Made by a program: the position numbers and the translations under genes
In this document: positions 9,630-19,134 of the stretch, piece by piece
Position numbering within the stretch: position 1 is the stretch's first letter
How the letters are laid out: the number at the start of each line of letters is the position of its first letter
Notes under the pieces: generated by a model
What the model saw: the letters and a program-made list of their open reading frames with translations, nothing else
What the model was told of the DNA's origin: nothing
Databases searched by the model: none
Assembly: GCA_043777815.1 (NCBI GenBank)
Contig: JAYWHH010000001.1
Location: 186,001 to 250,000, forward strand
Direction of reading: 5' to 3'
Length of the DNA stretch: 64,000 nt
From: JAXMDS01 sp043777815
Lineage (GTDB): Bacteria > Pseudomonadota > Alphaproteobacteria > Rickettsiales > Rickettsiaceae

Positions 9630-9683
9630 TTTATTATGATTATTAAGCAATAAAAACATTTTATTATGACTATTAAACAATAA
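9630..9683. repeat. 24-bp direct repeat, two copies 30 bp apart
   Basis: Copies at 9630-9653 and 9660-9683 differ at about two positions. They lie in the spacer upstream of the coiled-coil gene and just before a nested inverted repeat. Confidence 0.7.
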
Positions 9684-9690
9684 GTATAAG

Positions 9691-9746
9691 ATTACTATAA
9701 GTATATTTTACTTATACTCAAAGTATAGTAATAAAAGTTTTATAAT
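9691..9746 (+). promoter_or_regulatory. nested inverted repeats followed by a TATAAT box, upstream of the coiled-coil gene
   Basis: Outer arms ATTACTATA (from 9691) and TATAGTAAT (to 9732) enclose inner arms TATAAGTA (9696-9703) and TACTTATA (9709-9716). A TATAAT at 9741-9746 follows, about 25 bases before the ATG at 9771. The arrangement suggests a promoter with an operator-like dyad. The -35 region is not convincing and AT-richness raises the chance level. Confidence 0.35.
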
Positions 9747-9770
9747 TATAAATATTTAAGCTAATTTAAT

Positions 9771-12134
9771 ATGAAAAACAATAATAAGACTGATGTTGCT
9801 GATGTTGAAAATGTAAATCAAAAATTTTTTGATAGTAAAAAAAAAGAAATTGAAAACAGAATAGAGAATCTTAACTCTTCTATTAAAAAAAACATAGACA
9901 CATCAATTGAAATAATAAATCGTGAAAATGAAATAAAATCAAACGCCATACAAAGCGTATTGTCAGAATTGAAGAATGGAATAAAAGAAAATCAAGAAAA
10001 ATCAAATAATCTTGTACAAGAAATCAAGAATCAAGAAACAGATATAAAAATCGATGAAACAATAATTTCCTTAAATAGCGATAAAAAAGCTGATATACAA
10101 AAAGAATTAGACAAACTGCAAAAGGATTATGAAAGTAATTTAAAATCTTTTGGCATAAGGATTGATTCTGTCACTTTAGATCATATGGAAAAATTTTCAC
10201 AATATGAGAAATTGGATATAAGTAAAAAAGAATTAGAGCTTGATATAGAAAAAGTTATAAAAATGGGCAATAGCTTTGAGGAGGACATAAACATCCTTAA
10301 AAAATCATTAAAAACAGTAAAAGAACAAATGCCAACAGGGGTAGGGGGCTTTTTTGAGCGACTCAATCCTTTTAATCAAAAGAAATCCCTCTTGTCTGAT
10401 CCTGACTTAAAGCTACAAGCGAATAAGCTTGAAGAAGATATTAAAAATACGGAAGAGGATTTAAAACTAAATAAAAAGTATTTAAGTGATCTTAGAAAAC
10501 AATTAGGTGAATTAAATAAACAAATACCAGATATAGAAAAATTAAAAGCAATAAAAAATTTCCAGAAAGAGGCCTCAGATTTAGAGTCAAAATTGTCACA
10601 AAGTACTGAAGAAATTAATAGTTATCAAGCTAAAATAAATAAGAAAAAAAGCTCTATAGAAGAAATTAAGAAACAAGAGGCCCCTTTAAAAGAAAAAATC
10701 TCTAGTCAAGAAAATGAATTAAGTTCATTAGAAAAAGAATTAAAAAATCCATCTCAAGAAACAATCAATAGCAATTTAAGTATTAAATATAAAGTAAGAA
10801 ATTTGACAAATAGACATAAATCTACAATAGAAGCGTTGAAAAAAGAAAAAAATATTTTAAGTAAGCAGGCAGCACTGGAAAAAAATAATGAAGAAGATAT
10901 AGAAAAATTAAGTAAGATAAAAATAATTGGTGCTGAAAATACTGTTTTGCTATATGAACATATAGTAAATAAAATATTTAATGATGGTATTAAGAATATG
11001 ATTGAAAGAAAAGGAGGCAATGATAACTTAGAAGAAATGTTGAGCCTAAGACATGAGATGATGTGTAATTCTTGGAAAATACTTAATGAATTACCTTCTA
11101 ATAGTAAGAGTCCTGAGAGCATGATAGAATCAATGTTGAAATATGCAAAAGACACAATGCTGAAAGAAAAAACTTACCTCGGGGATATGGGAAAATATAA
11201 TTTTTCTCCTTTTAAAAAAGCTATAGAATCTTTGCAGCAAGATATAAGCTCCCTTATTACAATGAAGGAATATATAGATTCGCCTGATGGGCTAAAGTTT
11301 GCGCATGAATTATCAGAACTTAGGTTTATAGAAAAAACTAGTGAGTTAAGATTTGAATGTTATCAAAACAAGATACTAAAAGATATAGAGCTTAACTCTG
11401 AATTAATAAATAATAATGTATTTAAGACACCTGGCTTAAAAATAGATTTATTATTAGAGCAAATAGGCTCAGTTATTATTGATGATGCTGATGATTATCA
11501 TAAAAAAATCAAAGCAAAAAAATTATACAATGAAACTAGTGCGGCTGATGATATAAATATAACGCCTATAGATATTAATGGACATCTTATGAATTACTTT
11601 TATAAGTCAGAATTATCAGGCTTTGAGGATATAGGTTGTTTTGATAAGCCTATAGATAAAGATTACTACATAGGCGAAGCTTTAGCGGAGTTTGAAGAGG
11701 CAAAAAGAAGTATTTACACTATTATCAACCATGGAAAGTCCTTTGAGTCAAAAGAAAATTTGTATCAAATGCTTGACGATAGACATGATAATATAGATAG
11801 TGATGCGCTTAAAACAAATGTAGATTTTTTTATAAAAATGGAAAAAAATAACAAGAGTGCATATGATGAATTTGCAAAAGATGCTAAGGCTAATAAAATT
11901 TCTTTTAACCAAGAAAAATATAAAAATGCAAATTGGTTTAAAAAAATCTTTATCTTGTTATGTGATCATGTGAGTTCAGTTACACCTAAAGATGTGGCGA
12001 GATATAGTGTTTTGCCTGAAAAGAAAGAAGTGTTAAATAAATTATTTTTTACTACTAAGGAAAAAATTACAAATTGTTCAAGATTTAATCTGAGTCAGAA
12101 TAGGGCTTCTCAAAATAATATTATGCAAAGGTAA
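9771..12134 (+). CDS. large coiled-coil protein of unknown function
   Basis: A 787-residue protein I do not recognise. Residues of about 1-370 are nearly continuous charged heptad-like sequence rich in Lys, Glu, Asn and Ile, so a long coiled coil is expected. One interruption near residue 185-205 (PTGVGGFFERLNPF) may be a hinge. The C-terminal half is mixed helical, with FIEKTSELRFECYQNKILKD and a terminal SVTPKDVARYSVLPEKKEV region. There is no signal peptide or transmembrane segment. It could be a secreted effector or a structural protein. Its last twelve codons and stop were duplicated downstream (12184-12246). It is convergent with rpoD. Confidence 0.6.
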   Translation: MKNNNKTDVADVENVNQKFFDSKKKEIENRIENLNSSIKKNIDTSIEIINRENEIKSNAIQSVLSELKNGIKENQEKSNNLVQEIKNQETDIKIDETIISLNSDKKADIQKELDKLQKDYESNLKSFGIRIDSVTLDHMEKFSQYEKLDISKKELELDIEKVIKMGNSFEEDINILKKSLKTVKEQMPTGVGGFFERLNPFNQKKSLLSDPDLKLQANKLEEDIKNTEEDLKLNKKYLSDLRKQLGELNKQIPDIEKLKAIKNFQKEASDLESKLSQSTEEINSYQAKINKKKSSIEEIKKQEAPLKEKISSQENELSSLEKELKNPSQETINSNLSIKYKVRNLTNRHKSTIEALKKEKNILSKQAALEKNNEEDIEKLSKIKIIGAENTVLLYEHIVNKIFNDGIKNMIERKGGNDNLEEMLSLRHEMMCNSWKILNELPSNSKSPESMIESMLKYAKDTMLKEKTYLGDMGKYNFSPFKKAIESLQQDISSLITMKEYIDSPDGLKFAHELSELRFIEKTSELRFECYQNKILKDIELNSELINNNVFKTPGLKIDLLLEQIGSVIIDDADDYHKKIKAKKLYNETSAADDINITPIDINGHLMNYFYKSELSGFEDIGCFDKPIDKDYYIGEALAEFEEAKRSIYTIINHGKSFESKENLYQMLDDRHDNIDSDALKTNVDFFIKMEKNNKSAYDEFAKDAKANKISFNQEKYKNANWFKKIFILLCDHVSSVTPKDVARYSVLPEKKEVLNKLFFTTKEKITNCSRFNLSQNRASQNNIMQR

Positions 12135-12246
12135 AATTCAAATGATAATCTTTCTAAGTAAAAAAAGTTATAAAGATCAAATTCAGAACAGGGCTTCTCA
12201 AAATAATATTATGCAAAGGTAAAATTCAAATGATAATCTTTCTAAG
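12096..12246. repeat. 63-bp direct repeat catching the 3' ends of two convergent genes
   Basis: Copies at about 12096-12158 and 12184-12246, offset 88 bp, differ at about one base. Copy 1 carries the last codons (QNRASQNNIMQR) and stop of the coiled-coil gene; copy 2 repeats these codons and runs into the rpoD stop codon region. Confidence 0.9.
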
Positions 12247-14272
12247 ATGGAGATTTATTTCTTAATTTTCTGAGAGCCTTAGCTTCAATTTGTCTAATTC
12301 TTTCCCTGGTTACATCAAATTCAGACCCAACCTCTTCAAGGGTTGAGGCTGTAACATTATTATTTGAACTACCTTCGGACCCTGATTCATCATTAGTATT
12401 ATAATTAGATGGGCTTAAAAATCTCAATCTTAAAACTCTTTCTTCTCTAGGAGTTAAATTCCTAACTAACTTGGATGAAATTTCTTTATTGTCACATTCT
12501 TGTGCTGCAGATTCCTCGGGAGATTTAAATGAAGTATCTGCGATCTGAGATAAAGTAATTTTTTCCCTAGGTGAAATAGTCATACTTTCTCTGATTTCCA
12601 TAATATTAGATAGTTTTTTAGCACTAATGCATAATTTCTCCGCAACTGTATTAGTATCTGGGGCCCCTTCTTTTATATTCATTAAAGAATTAATAGTTTT
12701 AGATAGTCTACCAATAGTTTCTGACATGTGTACAGGCAATCTAACTGTTCTGGATTGGTCAGAGATTGCTCGGCTTATAGCTTGTCTTATCCACCAAGTT
12801 GCATATGTTGAAAATTTATATCCTCGTTTGTAATTAAACTTCTCTACGGCTTTCATAAGCCCTATGTTGCCTTCTTGTATTAAGTCAAGAAAATCTAAGC
12901 CTCGTCCTGTATATTTTTTGGCAATTGATACTACTAGCCTTAAATTAGCCTCAATCATCTTTTTCTTTTCTTTCTCTACGGCTTTCTTAACATTTGAAAT
13001 ATTTTGAATTTTGGATTTGAATCCATCATAATTATGTCCAGTAAAACTTAAAAGCCTACAAAGTTCTTCAGTGTGTATTGAAATTTGATCATGATACTTT
13101 TCTACGAATTTATTTAAATTAGCATCATTTAACTTTTGAACCTCTATACGCCAATCTGATGTATAAAAAAGATGTAAATAATTTCTATTAAACTTATCTC
13201 TTCCTATACTGCTATGCTCTGATAGTTTTAAGATCGCTATTTCTTCTGCAACAATTTTTTGTTTAAGGCTTATTAAATTGTTTACTATAGATAAAATTTT
13301 GGTTTTATTTATAAAAGCATTTTGGGTAGTGTCAATAAACTTAGTTAACTTAATTTGCCTTAAATCACTTTCTATGTTGAAATGTTTTAAAAAACTCGTA
13401 CCAACTTCTTTTACTTCTTGCAATTTGCTTATAGCAAGCGAATATAATCTAGTTTCCAACTTATCTATTCTTTGTAAATCTTCATAATCTTCAGAATCTT
13501 CTTGAGTATCGTCAGATTCATCTAGCTCATCTTTTTCATCAATTTTGGTATTTTTAAGTATTTGCTTTGCTTCTAATGTTTCTGATAATTTTTCTAAATC
13601 TATAGTATGCTTCAGCTGCACTTTACTATCTTCTACCTCACTATAGCAATCTATTAAAGAATTAGCAGATGAGCTTATCTCGCAAATTGATATTATAAAC
13701 AAGCGAGTGGTTTCTTCCATTAATTTGGATATAAATGCCTCTTCTTGTTTAGTTAAAAGATTGGCATTACTTATGCTTTTCAAGTATTGTTTAACTGGAT
13801 CTGCTATAGCACTAATAGCAACCTCTTGCTTCTCTTCTTCATCTTCTTTTTCAACAAAAAATAATGGCTTTAAAGCCTCATCTTCAAAATTAGAGTCATC
13901 GTCCTGCGTATCATCTATTAAAGTTTCCGCACTGGTATCTTCTGTTTCCTCATAATCATCTTCATAATCTCTGTCCTCATGTTCATCATCTAAAAACTCT
14001 TCATCAAGATAATTTACAGTAGGCTTGTAGCCATTTACTACATTAGAAGATTTTTCATCTAAATGTTTAGTAATAGATTTCTTTATCTTCTTAGATTTGT
14101 CTGATATGGAAACTTCTGTTTTCAATGAAGCAAATGAAGTAAATGAATCAGATGAATCAGATGAAGCAAATTTCTCTTCAGATTCAGGTTTTTTTTTTAC
14201 TGGGATGTTTTTTGTCTTTTTTTCCGATAAATTAGACTTTTGTTTTGAATCATCAGAAGAATTGTATATCAT
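12242..14272 (-). CDS. rpoD: primary sigma factor sigma-70 (RpoD) with an insertion in region 4
   Basis: Housekeeping sigma factor. Seen: a very acidic N-terminal part (about residues 80-150); region 1.2 (ADPVKQYLKSISNANLLTKQEE); a non-conserved region; region 2 (EANLRLVVSIAKKYTGRG, DLIQEGNIGLMKAVEKF, GYKFSTYATWWIRQAI); region 3; and region 4 ending in VTRERIRQIEAKALRKLR. Length 676 aa is normal for alphaproteobacteria. Odd: between LTPREERVLRLRF and TLEEVGSEFDV lie 25 residues (about 619-643), rich in Ser, Asn, Gly and Asp, where E. coli has eight. The insertion falls between the region 4.1 and 4.2 helices. The final codons overlap a duplicated segment. Confidence 0.97.
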   Translation of the reverse strand: MIYNSSDDSKQKSNLSEKKTKNIPVKKKPESEEKFASSDSSDSFTSFASLKTEVSISDKSKKIKKSITKHLDEKSSNVVNGYKPTVNYLDEEFLDDEHEDRDYEDDYEETEDTSAETLIDDTQDDDSNFEDEALKPLFFVEKEDEEEKQEVAISAIADPVKQYLKSISNANLLTKQEEAFISKLMEETTRLFIISICEISSSANSLIDCYSEVEDSKVQLKHTIDLEKLSETLEAKQILKNTKIDEKDELDESDDTQEDSEDYEDLQRIDKLETRLYSLAISKLQEVKEVGTSFLKHFNIESDLRQIKLTKFIDTTQNAFINKTKILSIVNNLISLKQKIVAEEIAILKLSEHSSIGRDKFNRNYLHLFYTSDWRIEVQKLNDANLNKFVEKYHDQISIHTEELCRLLSFTGHNYDGFKSKIQNISNVKKAVEKEKKKMIEANLRLVVSIAKKYTGRGLDFLDLIQEGNIGLMKAVEKFNYKRGYKFSTYATWWIRQAISRAISDQSRTVRLPVHMSETIGRLSKTINSLMNIKEGAPDTNTVAEKLCISAKKLSNIMEIRESMTISPREKITLSQIADTSFKSPEESAAQECDNKEISSKLVRNLTPREERVLRLRFLSPSNYNTNDESGSEGSSNNNVTASTLEEVGSEFDVTRERIRQIEAKALRKLRNKSPS

Positions 14273-14565
14273 ATTTTGTAAATATTTAGAATAAAGTATT
14301 AAACTTATTTAAATTAGATAAATTTGACAACGGGTATATGAAACTAAAATAACCAAGCTAATTATCTAAAAATGCGTTAACTTAACAAACAGTGGATTGT
14401 AGGTCATTCTAAGAACAGAATCTTTTTAACGCTACGTTTAAGTATATGATTATACTATATAGGACAAGAATAGACAAATTTCAATGTAGACATCTACATA
14501 AAATTTTTTTTAGTGTTTAAAAAGCCTTAATTTCAAGTCCTATATTACAAAATAACTAATTCAAT

Positions 14566-15408
14566 ATGAATAGACAAATTTATTTTAAAAGTGTAGGATA
14601 TTTTATCCTAAGCATAATTTGCGGAATTATAAACGATGTGTTAAGTAAATACATCTGCTCTAATATGCATCCTTTGAATGTAACGTTTTTTAGATTTGCA
14701 TTTAGTACTTTAACTTTAATTCCATTTATTTGTTTAAAAAAGCCTTTGAAAATAAATGAACTAAGTATTCATATAATTAGAGGTTCATTTTTATTTGTAG
14801 GAATATTTTGTTGGATATATGGATTAAAAAGAGTGCCATTATCGATTGCTACAGTAATCAGCTTTTCTATACCTTTATTTACACTAATCATTGGATCTTT
14901 TGTGCTACGTGAAAAAATTACTTGGCAAAGATGGTCAGCAACAATATTGGGTTTAATCGGCATATTAATTACTTTAGAATTTAATAGTTTGCAATTTAAT
15001 TACATGGCTTTGATATTGATGGCAGCTGCAGTCATATTTGCATGCTTAGATGTTATTAACAAGATAATAGTATCTAGAGAATCTATCATAAATATGATGT
15101 TTTATTCTTCTTTAGTTACAGCTATAATATCCCTACCTTTCGCAATTAGTTTTTGGACCTATCCCAGCTATAATGACTTAATTTTATTATTGGTTATAGG
15201 AATTAGTGCAAACTTATTACTGTTTTTCCTTTTAAAAGCTTTTAAGTTATACGATGCAACGGCTTTAGCGCCCTACAGATATTGCGAATTAATAATAACC
15301 TCTTTACTGGGCTACTTAATATTTGATGAAATCATAGGTTGTAATTTAATCATTGGCATTATTTTCATCATTCCAGCTACTTTATTTATTACTTACTCTG
15401 AAAAATAG
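14566..15408 (+). CDS. EamA/DMT-family transporter
   Basis: Inner-membrane drug/metabolite-family permease with about ten predicted helices in two EamA halves. Seen: FFRFAFSTLTLIPF near residue 46, IYGLKRVPLSIATVISFSIP near 84, LREKITWQRWSATILGLIGI near 118 at the end of the first half, and ATALAPYRYCELI...GYLIFDE in the second. Rickettsiales carry many such carriers, including S-adenosylmethionine importers, but the substrate here cannot be read from sequence. Length (280 aa) is typical. A 293-base spacer separates it from rpoD. Confidence 0.85.
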   Translation: MNRQIYFKSVGYFILSIICGIINDVLSKYICSNMHPLNVTFFRFAFSTLTLIPFICLKKPLKINELSIHIIRGSFLFVGIFCWIYGLKRVPLSIATVISFSIPLFTLIIGSFVLREKITWQRWSATILGLIGILITLEFNSLQFNYMALILMAAAVIFACLDVINKIIVSRESIINMMFYSSLVTAIISLPFAISFWTYPSYNDLILLLVIGISANLLLFFLLKAFKLYDATALAPYRYCELIITSLLGYLIFDEIIGCNLIIGIIFIIPATLFITYSEK

Positions 15409-15500
15409 TATTTGCAATTTATGTACAAGGTCGATATTTTACAATGGAAATCTTATAAATAATTTCTGATAAAATATTTATAACTTAAAAAAATCCTGAT

Positions 15501-15884
15501 TTGTCAGCGACTAAACTACAAAAAAAACTTTCTCAAGTTAAAAACATAGGAAATACAATGATTGATATATTAAATCAATTAGAAATATTTACTGTTGAAG
15601 CATTAAAGATTCAAAACCCACTAGATTTATATTTCAAAATATCTAACTTGCGTGGAGAGTTACAAAATGCCAAGATGTATGATATGTGCAATGCTATTAT
15701 TTATTCCGCACGTACAGACTCTAATATGCATTGGTCAGAATGGAGCAAAATAAGGCTTAAAAAACATAAAAAAAATGCTATCAGGGAAATAATAGAGGAC
15801 TTAGTAAAAGAAAATCAAGAGGTTTTCAATAAAGATGAGATACTTAATACTTTAAATCAAGCTGAATTATTAGAAATTGAATAG
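15501..15884 (+). CDS. TfoX C-terminal-domain-like protein
   Basis: A small protein resembling the stand-alone TfoX C-terminal domain, a helix-hairpin-helix-like fold. Seen: VKNIGNTMIDILNQLEIFTVEAL near residue 14 in the place of LPNIGxxxxxxLxxxGIxTxxDL, then LDLYFKI, then AIIYSARTDSNMHWSEWSKI where the family has a LYALxGAxxGxxW segment. A charged helical tail follows. No N-terminal TfoX domain is present. The start used is TTG at 15501; the next ATG would cut into the conserved motif. Function in this organism is unknown. Confidence 0.6.
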   Translation: MSATKLQKKLSQVKNIGNTMIDILNQLEIFTVEALKIQNPLDLYFKISNLRGELQNAKMYDMCNAIIYSARTDSNMHWSEWSKIRLKKHKKNAIREIIEDLVKENQEVFNKDEILNTLNQAELLEIE

Positions 15885-16276
15885 ATAAAATTATAGCTTC
15901 CTAAATATAAATTATGCAGGCGCCAATAAGAGAAACAGAACTTCTGATTCAATATTACTTAAAGTATCATATTAAATGATAAGAAAAATTTTTCTCATAT
16001 AGTTTTGTCATATATGCTGAAAATGTTTTTGATTGATAATCGATTTAAATTCAACACAAATGTAGTTTTGCTATATATTCTGAAAATGTTTTTGATTAAT
16101 AATCGATTTAAATTCAACACAAAACAAAAATTAAAACGCTAAATACATTTTTTAATCACTTGATATTTTTGAAAACAAAAATAAGTCATATAGAAACAAA
16201 AATCAAATAATTCTAAAATATTTTACTAATTAGAAAATTAAACACTTTGCATCTATTAATGCAGAAAAGAATTAAA
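15885..16276. other. AT-rich intergenic region with a two-copy 60-bp repeat
   Basis: No gene is seen between the TfoX-like gene and tRNA-Met. The region holds a direct repeat of about 60 bp (16001-16060 and 16064-16123, offset 63), each copy containing AATCGATTTAAATTCAACAC and differing at a few positions. The rest is low-complexity AT sequence. Confidence 0.75.
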
Positions 16277-16349
16277 TAGCGATGGAGGGACTCGAACCCC
16301 CGACACATGGATTATGATCCCATTGCTCTACCACCTGAGCTACATCGCC
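16277..16349 (-). tRNA. tRNA-Met (anticodon CAT), elongator type
   Basis: A 73-base cloverleaf on the minus strand. The acceptor stem pairs GGCGATG with CATCGCT (one G-T at the end), the D-arm is GCTC/GAGC, the anticodon loop is ATCATAA with anticodon CAT, and the T-arm holds GGTTCGAGTCC. The 3' CCA is not encoded. The anticodon and T arms resemble alphaproteobacterial elongator tRNA-Met. An Ile2 tRNA modified to lysidine is the alternative. Confidence 0.95.
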
Positions 16350-16360
16350 TTATAAAAATT

Positions 16361-16389
16361 ATTATATAACATTTGATATCAATTATCAA
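16361..16389 (-). promoter_or_regulatory. sigma-70 promoter of tRNA-Met
   Basis: On the minus strand, -35 TTGATA (16384-16389) and -10 TATAAT (16361-16366) are separated by 17 bases, placing the start about 5-7 bases before the mature tRNA 5' end. Both hexamers are near consensus. Confidence 0.7.
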
Positions 16390-16567
16390 TGGTTTATAGA
16401 CAAAGTTTATGATGAAAAAATTATAAAAATGTTTAGAAATAGAAAATTTCTTCATTCATAATGATGGTCATAAAAAATGAAATAACAAAAATCAACTATA
16501 CATTCCTACTCAATTTATAGATTTTTAACTTTAACTTATTGTTGTAAGTTAAGTAAAAAGTTGTAAT

Positions 16568-16807
16568 TTAAGCAAAAATAGGTTTAGTTCTTTTTCTTTG
16601 TAGCCTTTTTTCTTTTAATCTTGCCATAATTTGTCTTCTTTTTCTTTGTTTCGCCATATGCTTTAAGGCTGATGGAGACCCGCCCACCTGTTTTCTTCTC
16701 ACTGTATATGGCACATTTTCTTTAGCTACCGTATCTCTATAGTGTTTTATGATAGAGTCTGATTTTGCTTGATCAAAAGTTACAGGCACTGCATATATTA
16801 CTGACAT
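16568..16807 (-). CDS. rpsU: probable ribosomal protein bS21
   Basis: A 79-residue basic protein that best fits bS21 of the 30S subunit. Seen: FDQAKSDSIIKHYRDTVAKENVPYTVRRKQ, the helix and VRRR-like segment of S21, then SPSALKHMAKQRKRRQ, resembling the PSxxRxRKxxxAxKRxRK region, and a long Arg/Lys tail. It is divergent and slightly longer than the usual 65-71 residues. Standing alone is normal for rpsU. Confidence 0.65.
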   Translation of the reverse strand: MSVIYAVPVTFDQAKSDSIIKHYRDTVAKENVPYTVRRKQVGGSPSALKHMAKQRKRRQIMARLKEKRLQRKRTKPIFA

Positions 16808-16892
16808 TAGATTAATATGATATTTTTGTTAAATTATACATTAAAATGTTTTTTATACCAAGATAACTAACTAACATTACAAACGAAAACTT

Positions 16893-17546
16893 ATGAAGTA
16901 TCGACATTCCAACTTTGAAGATTTTTTTTCTTCAAAAGAGATTTGTATTTTTATGAATCTTTGGCTAAAGAATGCAATGCGGTTGAAAACCTCTGAAGCT
17001 ATGTTGGATGAAATATCAAAAAAGATTTTTGATACTCAGGCTCATTGGCGCACACTATTCTTCTGGAATGAAGCCTATGAGGTCTTGTCAAGATATTTGG
17101 ATTATTTAACTGCAATGCATTATAAATTTCTAATGAGTTCAAATGTTAAATCAAATCTTGAATATAATATAAATATTTCGTATTTAGAAAGTGAAAAAGT
17201 CATAAATAAATTTAATTTACCAGAAAATTTTCATTTAATGAAAACTAATGAAAAAATTGTTAAACTGGTTCAGTCTCGATTATTTTTATTTAACCAAAAA
17301 GAAATATATAAACATCAATCACTAAAAGCAACTTGGAATACTGTTGATCTTATATGGAAATTAATAGGTCATCATGATATAGATTTGAAATTCTATTCAA
17401 AGCGTTTAATTCTCAGTATAGTGCATGAAAAAATTGTAAGATATTACCTTAATCATTCAAAGTTTGAAACGGAACAACAGCTTATTAAAACGATTGATAA
17501 GATTCATTATTATATTCATACCTTGCGTAAAAAATTTATTTGTTAG
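16893..17546 (+). CDS. COQ9-like ubiquinone-biosynthesis accessory protein
   Basis: Probable Coq9-family lipid-binding protein with a TetR-like helical fold, helping ubiquinone synthesis. Seen in the C-terminal part: TWNTVDLIWKLIGHHDIDLKFYSKRLIL, matching the family pattern of Asp-x-x-Trp, a D-x-N/K-x-Y-T/S-KR motif and a following LxxVxxxT-like helix, then a terminal segment near TIDKIHYYIHTLRKK. Length 217 aa is typical. It lies seven bases upstream of ccmE, so the two are probably co-transcribed; both serve respiration. ubiB at 21919 belongs to the same pathway. Confidence 0.75.
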   Translation: MKYRHSNFEDFFSSKEICIFMNLWLKNAMRLKTSEAMLDEISKKIFDTQAHWRTLFFWNEAYEVLSRYLDYLTAMHYKFLMSSNVKSNLEYNINISYLESEKVINKFNLPENFHLMKTNEKIVKLVQSRLFLFNQKEIYKHQSLKATWNTVDLIWKLIGHHDIDLKFYSKRLILSIVHEKIVRYYLNHSKFETEQQLIKTIDKIHYYIHTLRKKFIC

Positions 17547-17552
17547 AGTTAT

Positions 17553-17978
17553 ATGAAATTTCAAAAAAACCACTTATTAACTATTGCTTTAATTTTTATT
17601 GTGGTATATGTCTATGGAATTTTATATGTTATGAAAGATTATATTGATTATTATCAGAATGATTTGCAAGTTAATAATACAGGCAATAATCTTATAGTTA
17701 GTGGTATTATAGAAGATTTTAAATTAATCAATCAAAGTGAAATTTCTCAATATATAAATGTACCAATTGAAACTGAGCTATGCACATCTGATTTAATTTT
17801 AGTCTGTATTGTTATAGATGATTCTCAAAATCGCATAATAGCTTTAATGAAAAATCTTAATTCTCCATTATTAAGGCAAGGTCAGAGAATTATAATGAGG
17901 GGTATAAGTAAATTTGGGGGTAAAATATTTGTCGCTGATGCAGCATATTTGAAACATGATGAAACTTATAAAGTTTAA
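17553..17978 (+). CDS. ccmE: cytochrome c maturation heme chaperone CcmE
   Basis: Periplasmic membrane-anchored protein that binds heme covalently and passes it to apocytochrome c. Seen: one N-terminal membrane helix (about residues 9-27); a beta-barrel with NNLIVSGIIEDF; PLLRQGQRIIMRGISKFGGKIFVADAAYL, matching the conserved segment before the heme site; and LKHDETY at the end, where the His of the H-D-E-x-Y motif is the heme ligand. Length (141 aa) is normal. Other ccm genes are not in the window, as expected for dispersed rickettsial ccm genes. Confidence 0.88.
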   Translation: MKFQKNHLLTIALIFIVVYVYGILYVMKDYIDYYQNDLQVNNTGNNLIVSGIIEDFKLINQSEISQYINVPIETELCTSDLILVCIVIDDSQNRIIALMKNLNSPLLRQGQRIIMRGISKFGGKIFVADAAYLKHDETYKV

Positions 17979-18079
17979 TATGTTTAATGTTTTTATAAGA
18001 TTTGTTAATGATTTATTAATTTAATAATTTTTTAGCTTAGATGTTTTGATTTGATATATAGCATATCAAATACTACTAT

Positions 18080-18973
18080 TTACAAATTAATTGTTAAATC
18101 TTTTGGCATATTAGCAATTACAAATTTTCTCACTTTGTCCAAAGCCGCAACTTCTATTTGTCTTATTCTTTCTTTAGAAACTCCATATTCTTTGCTTAAA
18201 TCATCTAAAGTTTTTTGTTCATCTAAAATTTTTCTAGCAATTACCACCTCTTTCTCTCGCTTAGTAAGAGAGTTTAGGGCATTTTCAATTAAATCATGCT
18301 TTAATTTTGCATCATTGTTTGATATAGCTAATGCAATTGGATCAATTGAATTACTTTGTAAAAGATCAATTGGCTCCATGATTCTATCGTTTTTTACGAA
18401 TTGACGATTAAGAGAAACATCATGGCCAGATAATCTTGCATCAATTTCACTTACCTCTTCTCTAGTGGCACCTATTTGTTTTGCTATTTTATCGTAATCG
18501 GATGACTGAAAAGCTCTTCCTTCTAAAGCAACTATTTGATTTTTCATTTTACTTAATGAATAAAACAATTTCTTTTGTAGTGTAGTAGTTCCTATTTTTA
18601 CTAAAGACCAAGTTCTCAAAATGTATTCTTGTATATTAGATTTAATCCAAAATACAGCATAGGTAGAAAATCTAAATCCTGTGTATGGGTTGAATTTTTC
18701 CACAGCTTTCATTAGTCCTATTGTGCCCTCTGAGATTAAGTCAATGATATTTTGACCAAAGTTTTTATATTTTAAAGCTACTTTAACTACCAATTTAAGA
18801 TGACTTTCAACTATTTTTTTCGCAGAAGAAAAGTTCTTATTTTCATAATAATCTTTAGCTAAAAAGAGTTCTTCTTGTATTTCTAAAGATTTTATAGAAT
18901 TGACTTTTTTGATATAAGATTGAAAAATATCTTTTATTGGATAACTAGCCTCATAAGTAATCATTTGTTCCAT
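18080..18973 (-). CDS. rpoH: heat-shock sigma factor RpoH (sigma-32)
   Basis: Alternative sigma factor for heat-shock promoters. Seen: region 2 with HLKLVVKVALKYKNFGQN, DLISEGTIGLMKAVEKFNPYTG and FRFSTYAVFWIKSNIQEYIL; the sigma-32 hallmark TTTLQKKLFYSLSKMK just after region 2 (RpoH box); and region 4 ending GVSKERIRQIEVAALDKVR. Length 297 aa is normal. The gene stands alone. A candidate client, grpE, is at 43647. Confidence 0.95.
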   Translation of the reverse strand: MEQMITYEASYPIKDIFQSYIKKVNSIKSLEIQEELFLAKDYYENKNFSSAKKIVESHLKLVVKVALKYKNFGQNIIDLISEGTIGLMKAVEKFNPYTGFRFSTYAVFWIKSNIQEYILRTWSLVKIGTTTLQKKLFYSLSKMKNQIVALEGRAFQSSDYDKIAKQIGATREEVSEIDARLSGHDVSLNRQFVKNDRIMEPIDLLQSNSIDPIALAISNNDAKLKHDLIENALNSLTKREKEVVIARKILDEQKTLDDLSKEYGVSKERIRQIEVAALDKVRKFVIANMPKDLTINL

Positions 18974-19134
18974 GATGTTTTATTAAGAAATTCTAGAAAT
19001 GCTTTTTCATGCATATGTATATATATGATTATACCTGGTTTATTTTACAAGATCTACTTTTAATTAGGATATATATCATATAAACAAAGTTAATATGATA
19101 TATAATATCGAATATCATCATTCTTACTCTAGTT

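Noticed and set aside
16277..16349. tRNA-Ile2 (lysidine-modified CAT)
   Set aside because: The anticodon arm and T-arm match the alphaproteobacterial elongator tRNA-Met pattern better; not fully excluded.
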